Source of the DNA: Glossina fuscipes
Taxonomy: Eukaryota > Arthropoda > Insecta > Diptera > Glossinidae
NCBI RefSeq assembly: GCF_014805625.2
Contig: NW_024002876.1
Coordinates: forward strand, 125,317-189,316
Reading direction: 5' to 3'
DNA length: 64,000 nucleotides
The position numbers and the translations under genes were made by a program. Below the pieces are notes generated by a model. It was not told the DNA's origin. It did no database searches and saw nothing but the letters and a program-made list of their open reading frames with translations. Below, piece after piece: positions 1 through 45,815 of this stretch (the stretch's first letter is position 1; every line of letters starts with the position of its first letter).

Positions 1-1131
1 CAATTATCGTGATTTTATTAAGTTTGAGTATTTTCCAGCAAAATAAAACTGTTAATAAAGAAAATTATTTGAGTCTTACGACTGCAGTGAAGGCAATGAG
101 AAATTGATTTGAAAGATTAATTATAACAATCGTTCTCTTTGTAAACGAAATTCACCTTATTTTTTGATTACCGTAGCTTTTAGATACGCCAACACGTATG
201 TCGAATCTTCTGTCAAGCAAGTAACACAAGCACATGAACTTGGGTTAACTGTTGATGATTTTTAATTATTGAAGACGTGCAGGCACTTTAACCAGAACTC
301 CGTGATAAAAATTTTAAGTAATCTTAATGCAAAGTGATAAACCCATCTGATTTTATTTAAAAAACATAGGAATGTTGCTTACTTTATCTTGTCTTATAAA
401 TTAGGACACACCAGAGCAGTTGTGTGTTTCAAGTATCAAGGTGTGAGAGCGATGGTCATGATGAATTATTTATCTATGTCAGTACCGCATCATAGTATCA
501 TCTGCACTTAGACAAAATATGCTGACATGCACAAACAATATCGTTTGTCGCTGTTTATAGACTAATCTAATATGTAAACAAATCAAGAACGATAAGAGCA
601 TGAGTAGCCAGGAAGTGGCTGCATGATCACCATGCACACATGCACATACATGCCGACACAACGACAAAGAGTCCTATCGCGAGAAAATTAGAAAAATATC
701 TTATATTATTTGTGTGCAATTTGAAATATTATTATCAAGTGTAAAAATAAAAAGAAAAGCAGAACCATGCATATGTACGTATGTAGGCATGTACAAAACA
801 GTTGGAGTATGCCGATGGACGATATTTCAAAATCGTCGACATCATTACAGTCCTTTTAAACATTTGTTTTTTCAAATTAATGCAAAGAAAAATTTGCCGA
901 TTTGTTTCGAATATTCCACGTTTTTACTTTGAGTATAGAACCATCAATTTAAAACAGAAGATAAAAACGTCGAGAATCCTCTATCGTATTAAATCCTGCT
1001 TAAGCTTGCTACTATCTGTCAAAAAGCCCTGCACCATTCAATACTTCCTCTTAAAACCCATCAACCAATCTCACTTTTCCAACTGAATTAATGAAAAAAG
1101 CCAATTATATACAACCATAAACCTTTTTAAG
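1..1131. other. unc-13 upstream intron, no features recognised
   Basis: AT-rich sequence upstream of the first visible exon. Short open frames on both strands show no homology I recognise and no codon pattern. By position it should be intron of unc-13. Confidence 0.6.
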
Positions 1132-34360
<33,229 letters not shown>

Positions 34361-34690
34361 AATAAATGAGTAACATTAAAGTCACTAATGCACACATGTA
34401 AACGAATATCTCATATTGTATGGACGGACTCCGTACGGAACAAAAACAGTCTATAAAAAACTGCTCTCATAATGGTACCCCGTTCTCCATTTATTTTGAT
34501 ATATATATCATATACATTATATATCATATACATTATATATATCATGTACATTATATATATAAATATATGTATGTACGTATGTGTCATATACAACATATAT
34601 ATATATTTATATGTATATATACATCCACGGTTTATGTGTGCATGACCTTATGTGAGTTATATTGCCAAATATATAAAAATAAATAGTTTT
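34361..34690 (+). promoter_or_regulatory. unc-13: unc-13 3' UTR with candidate poly(A) signals
   Basis: An AATAAA hexamer directly abuts the stop codon (34361-34366), probably too close to be the only signal. A second AATAAA is at 34678-34683 after a TA-rich repetitive stretch (34498-34620). I infer that the 3' UTR runs at least to the second. No transcript evidence is available. Confidence 0.45.
34498..34620 (+). repeat. TA-rich repeat in the 3' UTR region
   Basis: Repeated ATATATCATATACATT units of about 18-20 bp, then TATGTATGTACGTATG. Low-complexity frames such as Tyr/Ile-rich ones come from this. Confidence 0.85.
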
Positions 34691-37091
34691 GTAAAACGAT
34701 GGGTAGACAGGAAAAGTAAGAAAGTTATAAGAAATGCAAATGTAAATACACACTACTAATATGTTTAAACATTTAATTAAATATATGTATTCAAATATAT
34801 GTCCATAAATACATTCATACCAACCGAGACACACACACATACATCAGAATGACTTACTATTCTAATATAAGAGTGGACGGACAGTACATTTACGTAGAAG
34901 CTTAACAAACCGCCTACTGCACAACTACACCTTACTGAAAGGGTTAATTCTACCCTTCTAAAACAACAACAAAATCCTACTCTGCATGTTTATATTATAT
35001 ATTAAAAGTTCTAATTTAATCGTAGATAATAAAAAGAAGTTAGAAACGGAAAGAACAAATATTGTACGTCTACCTAATTTTAACATAATAAAATCATAAC
35101 CATTATTAAAGAACTCAATTCAGAAAAGTAAAATGGAACTAATTTTCTGAACACTCTTATCAACGTAATAGTAATATGGAAATCGGGAGTATAAACGTTG
35201 GTTTTAATAATAAAAAATATTGTTATTGTGCCTATTTAACTAAATCCTTAATTATTATTTGATTATTTTCAATTTTTTCTTCTCCGGACTAAAGTGAACT
35301 ACTTGTATGGCAAAGCCACTGTATGCCCACGTAAATATCTCGAGAAACGAAGCAAAATTATGTCGTTGAAATGCGAAGGTAAATGTAACAGCGCATTCCC
35401 AGTGGTAAAAATGTGAAGTAAGGAACGATACGTTGCAGAATATTTAATTGTGACAAAAATATTATATAAGCACTTGAAGGCTATCAAAGAACGTTTTTAC
35501 TGGTTATGATAAAGTCTATATGTCAACAGAAGATAAATTGGAAAATACGCAGCAGTTAATAAAATCGGAGACTATTAATACGATGCTTCATATAGAGACA
35601 CTATTTTTTTTATTTTTTCCCTTGCATATTTTTATACTTTTAACAAAGTAATCTTTTTTCTTTGAATTGCTTAGTGTATTAGTTCGAAAGCTAAAATATT
35701 AATGACGTACATACATCAAGTGTAACATTATAACTATGTAAACTAAAGTGCGATTCTAAATAAAAAATAATCTACACGAAAAAAGCAGGCAGAAGGCAAG
35801 TGGAAACAACAATCAATGAACGTGGCGCGTTGTCGTCCAACATGCACTCTTCTGAAAATAATACCAACAATACAATAACGTTTTAAACTTAATCCTGATA
35901 TATTAATTACTAGAAACTATTAAAGCAAATCAGATGTTTGCGTATAAGCATTTCAGGGCTTGTGGATCTCTTATTTTGTGGCACAGTTGAGTCATGTCAA
36001 TTAAGGAAATTTGATAAAAACGAAAAATATCGTTCGGAGTATTGAGAAAACTAATTTTAAAAACGAAGCAATGATGTAACCTTTTATGGCGAAAAAAAAA
36101 CATCGAGGCGGTTCCGTCAGAGGTTAGAAAACCGTGTTAATAGTTTGCTATAAAATTTGTTGTTGGTTTTTTGAATCCCAAAAAGTAAGGCTCTTGTAAA
36201 TTGATTTTCAATGAAATAGCGATGCGTCAAACAGTTGGGAAGATAAAAGCATAGAAGCCAAGAGATTTGTTAAAGAATTTTTTAGTACATCCTCTCACAA
36301 ATATTATAATCAATGATAAAAGTAAGTGTACCATATTGTACTCAGAATGATAGAGATCGAAGACATAATGGTAAGCTTGTGAAAAAGCGACACTATCAAA
36401 AAGCATACCGGAAGCAATCTGATGGCTATACAGATGAAAACAATCAACATAAAGTTCTAAGACTTAATAAAGTAATTGATCTAAAACATGGCAGGAAATT
36501 AGTGGCACCTTAACATGTTCGTGGACAGTAAAAATTTCATGAAGTCTGCAATATCGGACCACTTACTTTAGAGTTTTTAAGCCCACAGTTAAGCATCACC
36601 TTAAGAATATCGAAGGCTGTACGAGACGGACGAACGTGCCATTAATCAGATGGTTAGTTGGACAGATAAACGAGGATTTAAAATTTTTGTCCAACGGACA
36701 TTCCACAGATGGTTATATCTAAAAGAAATACACGTGCTTTACCCTTATAGGAATAAACGGACGGACGCAACCTACTTACCGAACGAGCAGATCATAAGCT
36801 CGAGGCCATTCTATACACTATCCTACCTACGGTCTGGTTAGGCCCATGGTTTACACTAGCAGATCCTGAGTTTGGGTCTACTTGCCTCTCAGAACGAAGC
36901 ACATTTTTACATATATTTTTCTTTCTTTTCTTTTCGTTTTGATTCAAATTAATTTCGATAGCAAAAACAATATCAATAGACAATATCTCTACCGATTGCA
37001 AAACAATATCTCTACGTTAATTAAGAGGGGACGGAATAAATAACTATGTATGTATATGATTACTTAAATCATGTTATGTACTAAAAAAATC

Positions 37092-37129
<38 letters not shown>

Positions 37130-38340
37130 TAAATATGATGAAGAGTCTTATATGTTGACCACTCGTTGATGCGAATGTTGACGTTTATATTAAGGATATT
37201 AATAATGTATTTGATGACGTAACGAAGACTCTAACTTAGTATTACTGTTGTATTCTTTAGATGTTTTGTAAACTCAAACATTTAGCATGAGCAATTCGCG
37301 ACGAAATCATTTACGCTTAAGCAATGATTGGAAATGGCGGCACCGCCAAAAACTCAAATGAAGCACTTTTATTTCTCCTGGTGTAGTATGCGGTTTTGAA
37401 AAAGTCGTTTCTTATCTCGATGATAGAAATGTTGTTGAACTACATTAATGAAGCGTTTATTGTTGTTTATAATTAATTGGCACTTTTCCTTTAATTGCAT
37501 ATCTCTGCCTTGCTTAATTGTGTACATATTGTGTACACACAACATTTCTTTACACAGGTACATGTGCTCATCTATATTTATAACAATCTTTGGTTTATTA
37601 ATTGAGAAAGACACTTTCTTGTTTAAAAAAAAGGGATGAGTTTCTTGTTCTTATAAACTTCTTAAGAAGCACAATGTTCAAATGGTCGATTTATTATCCA
37701 CTTTTACTACAATTTTTCTAACATTAATTCCACTGATTTTTACAAGTTTTTTTTCTGCGTGTCCGGAAACTCGCTTTCTTTGTTTTTCTTCCTTGTTGTG
37801 GCTTTTTTTATTGTCAAACTAAACGTCATCATGTCATGCTAAGCGGCAATCATCTTTCCAACATCCCGACCTTCTCCAGGGTTGTGTTTGTACCATATAT
37901 TACGAAAAGCAAAAAAAAGTAAAACCACTGTTACAAGGTGCAAAAAATGAGTCAATTTGTTTTAAAACTACTTGTGATATCCGAAATCTAATCAAACAAA
38001 TTTTATAACCTCAGTCTAATTATCAAAATTAACCGTTACATACAATGAATGCTATAACATCCACAGATCAAACTTTCCAACTGGGTTAATGTCGAAGCTA
38101 TAACATTAATATAAAAGAAAACGTGAAAAAATTTATAAATTTAGAAATTTATGAATTTAAAGGCGCATTACCTACATTTGTAATTACACATGGAAAACTT
38201 AAAGAAAAACTTAGAATATTAGTTAGTCAATACTTTGGCAAGTACAATAATTAAAAAATCCCTAGGGTTGTATAAAATCAAATGGATAACAATTAACTTT
38301 AAATCTGAAATCTATAACCGTCATGTTATTTTGCATCTCC

Positions 38341-38356
38341 AACGTTCGCGAACGTT
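38341..38356. repeat. 16-bp perfect palindrome
   Basis: AACGTTCGCGAACGTT reads the same on both strands and contains CpG-rich sequence unusual for this AT-rich stretch. Function unknown. Confidence 0.9.
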
Positions 38357-38985
38357 TTAACCTTCATGGCTTTCTATAGAAGACTGGTTTTAGTCGGTAC
38401 GAAATTAAGACTTATATACCTCTTGTAAGACGTAATTTATATTTCATAATAACTTAAGTCAATGACATTACATTAAGTTGATGATAGAAAGATGAGTTAA
38501 ATAAAATCAAAGCCACAATGTTAAGTCATTTCGAAGTTTTTTTAAAGTTGATTTTCACTGTACGCATAAAACCAGATATAAAGCTAGGGTCAATCGCAAT
38601 TGATCACGACTAGTACCTTAAAAATACCCTTGTGAAGTATGATACGATAAAACGTCAAGACACCCGTACTTCTTTACATGCTGTATCTTATGTCGTTTGC
38701 GAACTCACTCGTGTAGCCTCGAAGGCGAAGCGCTGCGTATCTTAACGAAGAGTTTCAAAAAATCGACACATTGAGCAGCGTGATGGTGGCACCTATAAAA
38801 ACAATCCTTATAAACCTCTTCAACTAAAGAAACTTTCATCCTGACGGTGTTCTACAGAAGATAGATTTTAGTCGGTATAAAACTAAGGCTTACCTCTATC
38901 AACTTCTTATAGAATGTAATTCATGTTTCATAATTACCTGTGTCGATGACATTATTATAGGCTGCTAATAGAAAAATGATTTATA
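38355..38985 (+). repeat. diverged direct repeat pair of about 150 bp
   Basis: Segments about 38355-38505 and 38829-38985 share CTTCATGG/CTTTCATCCTGACGG, TAGAAGA(C)T, TTTTAGTCGGTA, TTATATTTCATAAT-like and GACATTA blocks in order. Spacing is about 480 bp. They may be LTR-like ends of a short element or an old duplication. Confidence 0.6.
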
Positions 38986-41380
38986 TATCATGCATCTGCT
39001 ATACGCTGATATGCTCAATTAATAAGACTGCACGTTCTACTGTGAACCCCCATCATAATTGAAAGGAAGAATTTTAAAGCATGTTTAGCCTTAAGAAGCA
39101 GTTTGGGGTAGTACTTTGATAGACTGACAATACATTGTTACGTGTGTTTCCTTCTTTTCCATGGACTGTTAACTTATTAAGTGGAATAGATGTGTTAGCT
39201 AAGAAAGAATCAACACTAGTCAGTTCAGGAATATAGGTTTTCAACACCGGATGCGAACTTCTGTCTATAGTGCTAAAAACAAACAAATAGATATCAAATA
39301 TTAATTTTTGACAAAAGTAGCGAAAATAATGCAAACAAATTTAACGTTAATCGTGTCAGTTTTTATAACGAAACACATCACGATGTGACTCTTCATCACT
39401 TTTAAGGATCCTGAGAATAATCAAAATGTTTTTGTGTTTGCTCATTGTTTAAATTCATTTATTTGCTTTGAAAATATAAGAAAAAATTTATTTGTTCATT
39501 TAAAACCTGAATAAAACTTGGTTCAATATATGATAATAAATGATCAAATCTGATACTGTAGTTACTATTCTGAAATAGCAATTACTCAATGCAACTCTCT
39601 CGGGAATTACGATATTCTTTTCTGTTTTATAGCATTTGCTTGGCGTTTAGTAGCATTTGTTACTAATCCAATCTTGTAGCGGGTTGCTAAATTCAACGAA
39701 GCTGATTAGTGATCGTAAGGAAAAATTTGGTATGCATGAAAGGTTGGCATGCCTGAAAAGAGGAAGAGAAAAAGATCGAAACGACAAAAAGGATTGTGTA
39801 GGGGCTAACGAGACTACGGCGAATAAATTGTCATATAAAAGAGGAATGAATTTTAATATATGAATCAAAATTAGCAACCGCCTGCATATACTGAACTTAA
39901 CATTTAAACAGTCTTTTGTGAACTATTAACGCTCGAAAAATCTGCAATAATCACAGTGTATAAAATGTCTGAAAACGATTTGTACAAGTGACGAAATAAT
40001 AAAATTCTCTTCTTTTTTTTTGATAAGATGTGAAACTAAAAGAAACTTTACGCGTATAACAAAGCATTGTGTTGTAATTGAGTTGTTCACTCCGTTTCGG
40101 GTAATGTGTAAAGCTTTCAACATTACCACTTACTTGATCTGTCCGTTTTGCCCATTAATAAGGTGAAAGGCGTTATATTGCATAATTAACTACTAGACAT
40201 TTTTGAGTCTTGTACAAATACAGATTAATTGAATGAAAACACTCCTTTTAATTTGATTTTTATTTCATTTATTGTTATTAATAATGTATAACATGGTAAG
40301 TGTAAGCGCATTTCTTACTAATATGAGATTACAAATGTAACAACAAAACTGCCTTAGATAAGGGCGAAAGAAAACAAATTTCCAGAAAATGAATGTGATA
40401 TGAATAATGCATAAAGACAACGAGATGAAAATGCTTCTATAGATATTACATTTTTTTAATATGATAGTGGCGTTGTATATTCGTTTAGGAAACAAAATAA
40501 AAGCTAAGTTCAATATATAATTTTTCTTAACTGAAATAAGCGCATAGAAAAAAAACCGCTTATAAGAAGACTGAACTGAAATTTAACACTAAAACGGTAG
40601 ATAATTCATACATCTTTCGAAAAACTCTTATATGTTTAACTGAAGTGCGTGCGTTGATTGTAAACAAGAAGAAGGAGCGATTAAAAGAGTAAATATCAAT
40701 AATGTAAGCCAATAAGCGTAAACTATCACTTACAAGTGGTAAAGTGTAAAAAGTGTTTGCAAGGAGTTGTAATTTGAAAAGCGACAAATCAATACACCAA
40801 AAGCAACAAAATTATACTGGAAAAACTATGAAGACACACATGAAAACACTAAAAAGAAAAAAGGTTTAAGCCGACCTAACATTTAGTATAATCAGCTATA
40901 GACAATATGTACCTTATCCTTTTATATGTAATCAACGGAACTTAATTATAACAACAAACTTTTCAATCACACCGGTATAGTCGTCTATATTTTGTTTCGC
41001 CATTTAATATTTTAATTTCTTGTTTAATTTCGTGGCTATTTAACCCTATTGTGTGTAATTTTATAATATACTTTGAGAAGAAAGTGAGTGAATTCAAAGT
41101 AAAAGAAGTATTTTTTCTTTACGCTTTGATTCATTGGATTTTTGCAAGCAAAAATTGAGCTCTGCTATAAATCTCTCTTTTTTTGTCCTGTTTTTTTTCT
41201 TTCTTTTTCTGTTTGTATTTTTGGTGTTTGTAGTTTGTTTTGCTTTTGCTCCCCTCTTACAGTGTCAACGTAGCAGAGAAGTTTTGCTGGAATATTTTTG
41301 ATAAATTTTTGTGTTAAGGATTCTTTTGCAATTTGTTCTGTCTGTTCTTCATAATCCACTTCTACCTTTTAGACTGGACA

Positions 41381-41560
41381 TGGAGTGTTTATATACACCT
41401 TGTCGGGCGAAAACGGGGCCGGAATCTGAAATATTTGTTTCGTGTTGGGTTTGCGATCGCTTTGGCCATGCAAAGTGTGCCGCTATTATCGGCCGGATTG
41501 CGATGGTTATCGAAGGAATTGCGATGGTTATGTCCTGACTGTAGGAAGCGGAGAAGGTAG
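41381..41560 (+). pseudogene. ORF1 5' end of non-LTR element: PHD-like zinc finger
   Basis: Starts MECLYTPCRAKTGPESE, then SCWVCDRFGHAKCA; the Cys/His spacing resembles a PHD/RING-type finger. A neighbouring frame supplies LCPDCRKRRR at the end, so there is a frameshift near 41500. The related copy at 57511 has the same start. Confidence 0.7.
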
Positions 41561-42449
41561 TAATCTAGCGAGTGCATGGTAGAGTGCATTAGACTAGTCT
41601 ACCATGTTCAGTGCAATACCCGAGACCTATATATCTTGAAGAAAAGTAGTTCATTGGTGTTAGCTACCAGGAAAGTATGGTGGATCCGAAGCAAGTACGG
41701 TTGTTTTTAACAAACGCCCAAAGTGTGCCATAAGGCTTTGCAAAATAAACTGGGAGCCACGGGGGTCAGGAAGCTCGCTCACTAAGCCACGTATGCCTGC
41801 GGGTATATGATGGACTTGTTCTTAAGTCGTAACAAATAAATAAATTAATTACACTATTTATGCTAAAGGAATTGACGGACGGCTTTCCCTCTGGCCGAAT
41901 AAAAGAAAATGTCTGGTAAATGAATTAATACATGCAAAAAGGAATTGATGGACGGCTTTCCCTTTGGCCGAATGAAAGAAAATGTCTGGTAAATTAATTA
42001 ATACATGCAAGAATGGGAAAGGGGTATGACGAATAAGTTCTCCCCTTTTACCTATTTTTACTTTTGAACACATGTCATGAATGCCTGCGGGTAAAGGTGG
42101 TAATTGATCAACAAGCACAGTGGAAGCCTTATGGCGGAAGCAGTCAGTTGATCAATTGGTGAGTCCTGACTACTGGGTGCGGCCCTTCGGGGAGTACTCG
42201 TGGTGGTTGTGGTTGGCGAGTTCCTAGCTAAAATGGAACAATGAGGGCAGCTAGGCCTCGCCACTCACCGGAGTGAGGTTTATTGTTCCATACACAATAA
42301 ACTGATCTGGACTCTGGTGCTGTTTAGGCCCCTACTCTGTGGGGATTGTCTAACTCGCCAGGGGGCGTAGTACGCTTAAAAAGTGGTTTGGGCCACCGTG
42401 GGGTTAAGCCTTACAGGCAGGAACCCACGTTAAACCCTTGCCACAAATT
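41550..42449. mobile_element. 0.9-kb insertion with 13-bp target duplication inside ORF1
   Basis: CTGTAGGAAGCGG occurs at about 41538-41550 and again at about 42449-42461, exactly bracketing sequence with no ORF1 homology. The insert has a higher GC part (about 42130-42440) with a CTCACCGGAGTGAG hairpin and, internally, AACAAATAAATAAATTAATT (about 41831-41850) that looks like a retroposon tail. It also carries a 73-bp tandem repeat. A 13-bp duplication fits target-primed retroposition. Family unknown. Confidence 0.7.
41868..42012 (+). repeat. 73-bp tandem repeat, two units
   Basis: Units start at 41868 and 41941 with GGAATTGAYGGACGGCTTTC and continue with GGCCGAAT.AAAGAAAATG and TTAATACATGCAA. 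About five differences. Confidence 0.93.
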
Positions 42450-42512
42450 CTGTAGGAAGCGGTACATACATTTCTAAAAATTGTTCACGAAGGCGAAAAT
42501 AGTTTTTCTGAA

Positions 42513-43346
42513 TTGGGTAAACATCACGGATTCTTGTGGAAAAAGTTTCAGATCATTAACACTAGGTTTGATGAGTTTCGTTTTATTGAGCACTCCTCTT
42601 CTTCCCAAGCTAGTATAATCACAACTTGTAGCGTAGCGTGTGGTATGTCACCTCTAATTCCTCCTAAGTCCGATTCGTTGGTGCAAGTTAGCGCTTCCAT
42701 AATGTCCTCAAAGAACGTCAGCGTTTCTGATATGGCTGAGTCGGTTTGTAACAAAAAAGTTACATATAAGCCGGTAAGTCCTTCTGGTTTAAGTTGTGCT
42801 AAAGCGGCAACAGTACTGACTCCTAGTGGCGTCACTCACTCAATTCAGGCATCATCGCCTAGACCTAATCAAGATCAATATAAATCATCCTCTCCCCTTG
42901 GCTGTTCGAGTGTGAGCGCTGGTCACCAAACTGGGCATGTCGCACAAGCTGCTCCATTGGTAACCCCATCTATATTCTCCCCAACTCAAAATTCCCCAGT
43001 CGTGATCCCTACTGCTTCTACCTGTAATGACATTTGCTTCACGGCAGTTCCTCCCAGAAAAGCAATATTTGTGTGAACACTAATATCCGATACATCTGCG
43101 GATAACATAAAAAGTTATCTGGCGGCGAAAGTCCCATCAGTCAATTTAGAGCGCGTTAGTATTTTTAAATTGGCTCCGTCTCAATCTAAAGCAAACACTT
43201 CTTTTAAAATTCTTCCTCCGACTGAAAACATTGATATGTTGTTAGATAAACCACTGTGGCTGGTTGGATCCTTAATAAAGGAATTTATTCCTCGTGATCG
43301 TCCCCGTAATACTAAACCAGTAGTCCTGTCGCCTTCAAAAAAATAA
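42513..43346 (+). pseudogene. ORF1 C-terminal part of the non-LTR element
   Basis: A frame rich in Ser/Pro/Thr (residues 1-187) runs to TGA at 43074-43076. It continues in the same frame with SADNIKSYLAAKVPSVNLER and SFKILPPTENIDMLL to TAA at 43344. The second half resembles the RNA-binding C-terminal domain of insect non-LTR ORF1 proteins. The single in-frame stop is the only break after the insertion. Confidence 0.7.
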
Positions 43347-43381
43347 AGGTTTCTTCAGGCTCACTTTCTCGTATCGTTTAT

Positions 43382-44065
43382 CCAATTTTTAGAGGCCTAA
43401 ATTCAAAAAATCGTTCAACTCTCCTAAATTCAGTGAGCACGGAGTTTTCCTGTTTATCCTTCACTGAAACTTGGTTAAAACCTGATCTGTATTCGTCTGA
43501 ACTTTTCCACAATCCTTTCCAGGTTTTCAAAAATGGTCGACTGGATCGCATTGGTGGTGGTGTATTAATCGCAGTATCTTCGTCATTTCCGTCCAAAACA
43601 ATTGAATTTCCTATTACTCCTCACGTTGAATTTATCGCCATTTGTGCGAAAATATCTAATGAACATCTATTTATAACCTGCTCCTATATTCCCCCAAATT
43701 CTGATATCTCCATTTACAACAAACACGATACCCTCATTTGTGAAGTGGCCAAGCGGTCTAGACCCACCGATTTGGTCGTTGGATTGGGTGACTTCAACTT
43801 GCCTCAAGTCATTTGGTGTAACAGTGATAATTCTGGCTGTTTGATTCCTACTTCAATGTTTGATAGGGCTGTTGTGTTCTATAATGAATTGTTTGATCAT
43901 AATTTGGTTCAATATAACCGTATCCCTAACTGTAATGGTAGAGTGCTTGATCTCTGCTTTGCCAATTTCCCTGAGATTAGTGTAAATCGTTGTCCACTTT
44001 TTAATTTACCTGTGGATCTTTATCATCCAGCAATGTGTGTGAAAGGAATTTCATCACAAGCATGA
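43382..44065 (+). pseudogene. ORF2 N-terminal part: APE endonuclease
   Basis: An open frame of about 228 codons begins RGLNSKNRSTLL and includes SFTETWLKPDL (catalytic Glu), RIGGGVLIAV, ITCSYIPPNSD, VVGLGDFNLPQVIW (the GDFN motif) and RVLDLCF. These are the motifs of the AP-endonuclease that nicks target DNA. The final SDH motif is degenerate (LYHPA) and the frame stops soon after. Confidence 0.88.
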
Positions 44066-44589
44066 TGGTTCGTTGAACCGTTTGAATGTTCCAAATCCAA
44101 CTTTTTCAAATAAATATTACGGTTTTCATAAAATTAATATTGTATTGCTAATATATCACCTTTCACATATTACAAGAACAGAAAAAACACGCTATTCAAA
44201 AAATATTCGAAAAGTGGCTCTGCTCTTGACTATTTCGCTTACTCCGTGGCAAGGAATAGATTTAACTCCCTCAACCACCAATATTATTGCAGATACCTTC
44301 AGTTCATTAAATCCTCTCTGTTTGCTAATCCTAAATACTTTTTTAAATTTGTTAACTCTAAAAGAATAATTTCCACACATCCCTCTCATGTTTGTTTTAA
44401 TGGGTCTAATTCCTCGGATGATTTTCAAATTTCAATCCTGTTCGCTGAGTACTTCCGTCGAAACTTTTCGTCTGCTAATTCCGATTTATCCGCAAACTAC
44501 CCATATCCTATAACTAACTTGGTTTCAATTCCTAATTTGGTGATTGCTGAAAATGATGTTTTTAAAGGCTTGAGCCCTCTAAAATATAG

Positions 44590-45815
44590 TTGTGCGCCTG
44601 AACCTGATTCCATCATGTGTACTTAAATCTTGCCCTGTCGATTTATATGGTGTTATCTCTAAGATTTTTAACCGGTGTTTGAATTTAGGTATGTTCCCTT
44701 TGTGTGGGAAGAGTAGTTTCCTTATTCCCATTCACAAAAGCGGAAGTAGGCAACTTGCCATAGCCAAATTGAGTGTCTTGCTTAAGATGTTTGAGCGAGT
44801 TGTGACTCAGAATTTGGCATTTACCATTAATTCGTATATTTCTGCACACCACCACGGCTTTCGGAAAGGGCGATCTACAGTCACCAACTTGTTAGTCATG
44901 GTTTCAAGGCTTTTTCTAGTGGCTCTCGCACAGATGTAATATACACTGATTTAAGCAAAGCGTTTGGTTTGGTTAACCATAACTTACTTATCTTTAAACT
45001 CCAAGCCTCTGGCTTCCCTTTCTATTTAGTGAATTGGATAAGCCCTTATTTGCAAAATAGATCATTCAGGGTTTTGTTTAACCAATCACCTCGGATGAAT
45101 TCCCCGTTATATCTGGCGCACCTCTAGGCAGCCACTTAGGTCCTATTTTATTTAGTTTATACATTAATGATCTCCCATCGGTGGTTAATTCTAGCCAGAT
45201 CTTAATGTATGCCGATGATTTGAAACTGTTCTCTTCCTTCTCTGTTGAATCGCAATCACATCAGCTTCAAAGTGACTTGAATAATTTGGTTGCATGGTGC
45301 TTCTTGAATCTTCTGAAACTAAATCTTAATAAATATAAGAAGCTTTCTTTCTCAAGAAGAAAGTCATTCATTACTCAGTATATTATTGATTCGCATAAGT
45401 TGGAGGATGTCGATACGTTCACAGATTTAGGCGTTCTATATGACCATAGATTACGTTTAAACAAAGGTAGGTCCGCGCTTGGGTTTATAAAGAGGTGGTC
45501 CAAAGAGCTTGATGATCCTCACATTACGAAAAGGTTGTACATGTGTTTGATTAGACCCTTACTCGAGTATGCCTTGTTGTGTGGTCTGCTTCATACAGGT
45601 GCTACGTAGATTCAATTGAATCTGTTCAAAAGCAATTCTTGCTGTTTGCCCTTAGGAATTTGGGCTGGGATCCGATTGGATCTCTTCCTCCGTATGAAAA
45701 TAGGTTGCTTCTGCTGTCCCTACCGTCTCTTGAGAAACGTAGATTTGTTCTTGACGTTTCCTTTCTAATTAAAGTAATCAGTGGTGCCATTCGCCTTCAT
45801 TACTTGGTGAAATAA
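44590..45815 (+). pseudogene. ORF2 C-terminal part: reverse transcriptase, broken
   Basis: Fragments in several frames: HHHGFRKGRSTVTNLL (about 44850-44900), YTDLSKAFGLVNHNLL (palm motif A, about 44940-44995), GPILFSLYINDLPS, and LMYADDLKLF (catalytic YADD, about 45204-45230). A thumb-like region follows, with LGVLYDHRLR and ITKRLYMCLIRPLLEYA. At least three frame changes; the usual PQGS box is lost. Confidence 0.88.

Larger units (their letters stand above)
34700..41070. other. intergenic DNA, no gene recognised
   Basis: AT-rich, with only short open frames that lack homology or splice structure. Includes a (TA)n run at 37097-37125, a 16-bp palindrome at 38341-38356 and a diverged direct repeat at 38.35-38.99 kb. 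A basic frame at 36313-36513 is not recognised. Confidence 0.55.

Noticed and set aside
34420..34686. Tyr/Ile-rich frame just after unc-13
   Set aside because: Product of the TA-rich repeat in the 3' UTR region.
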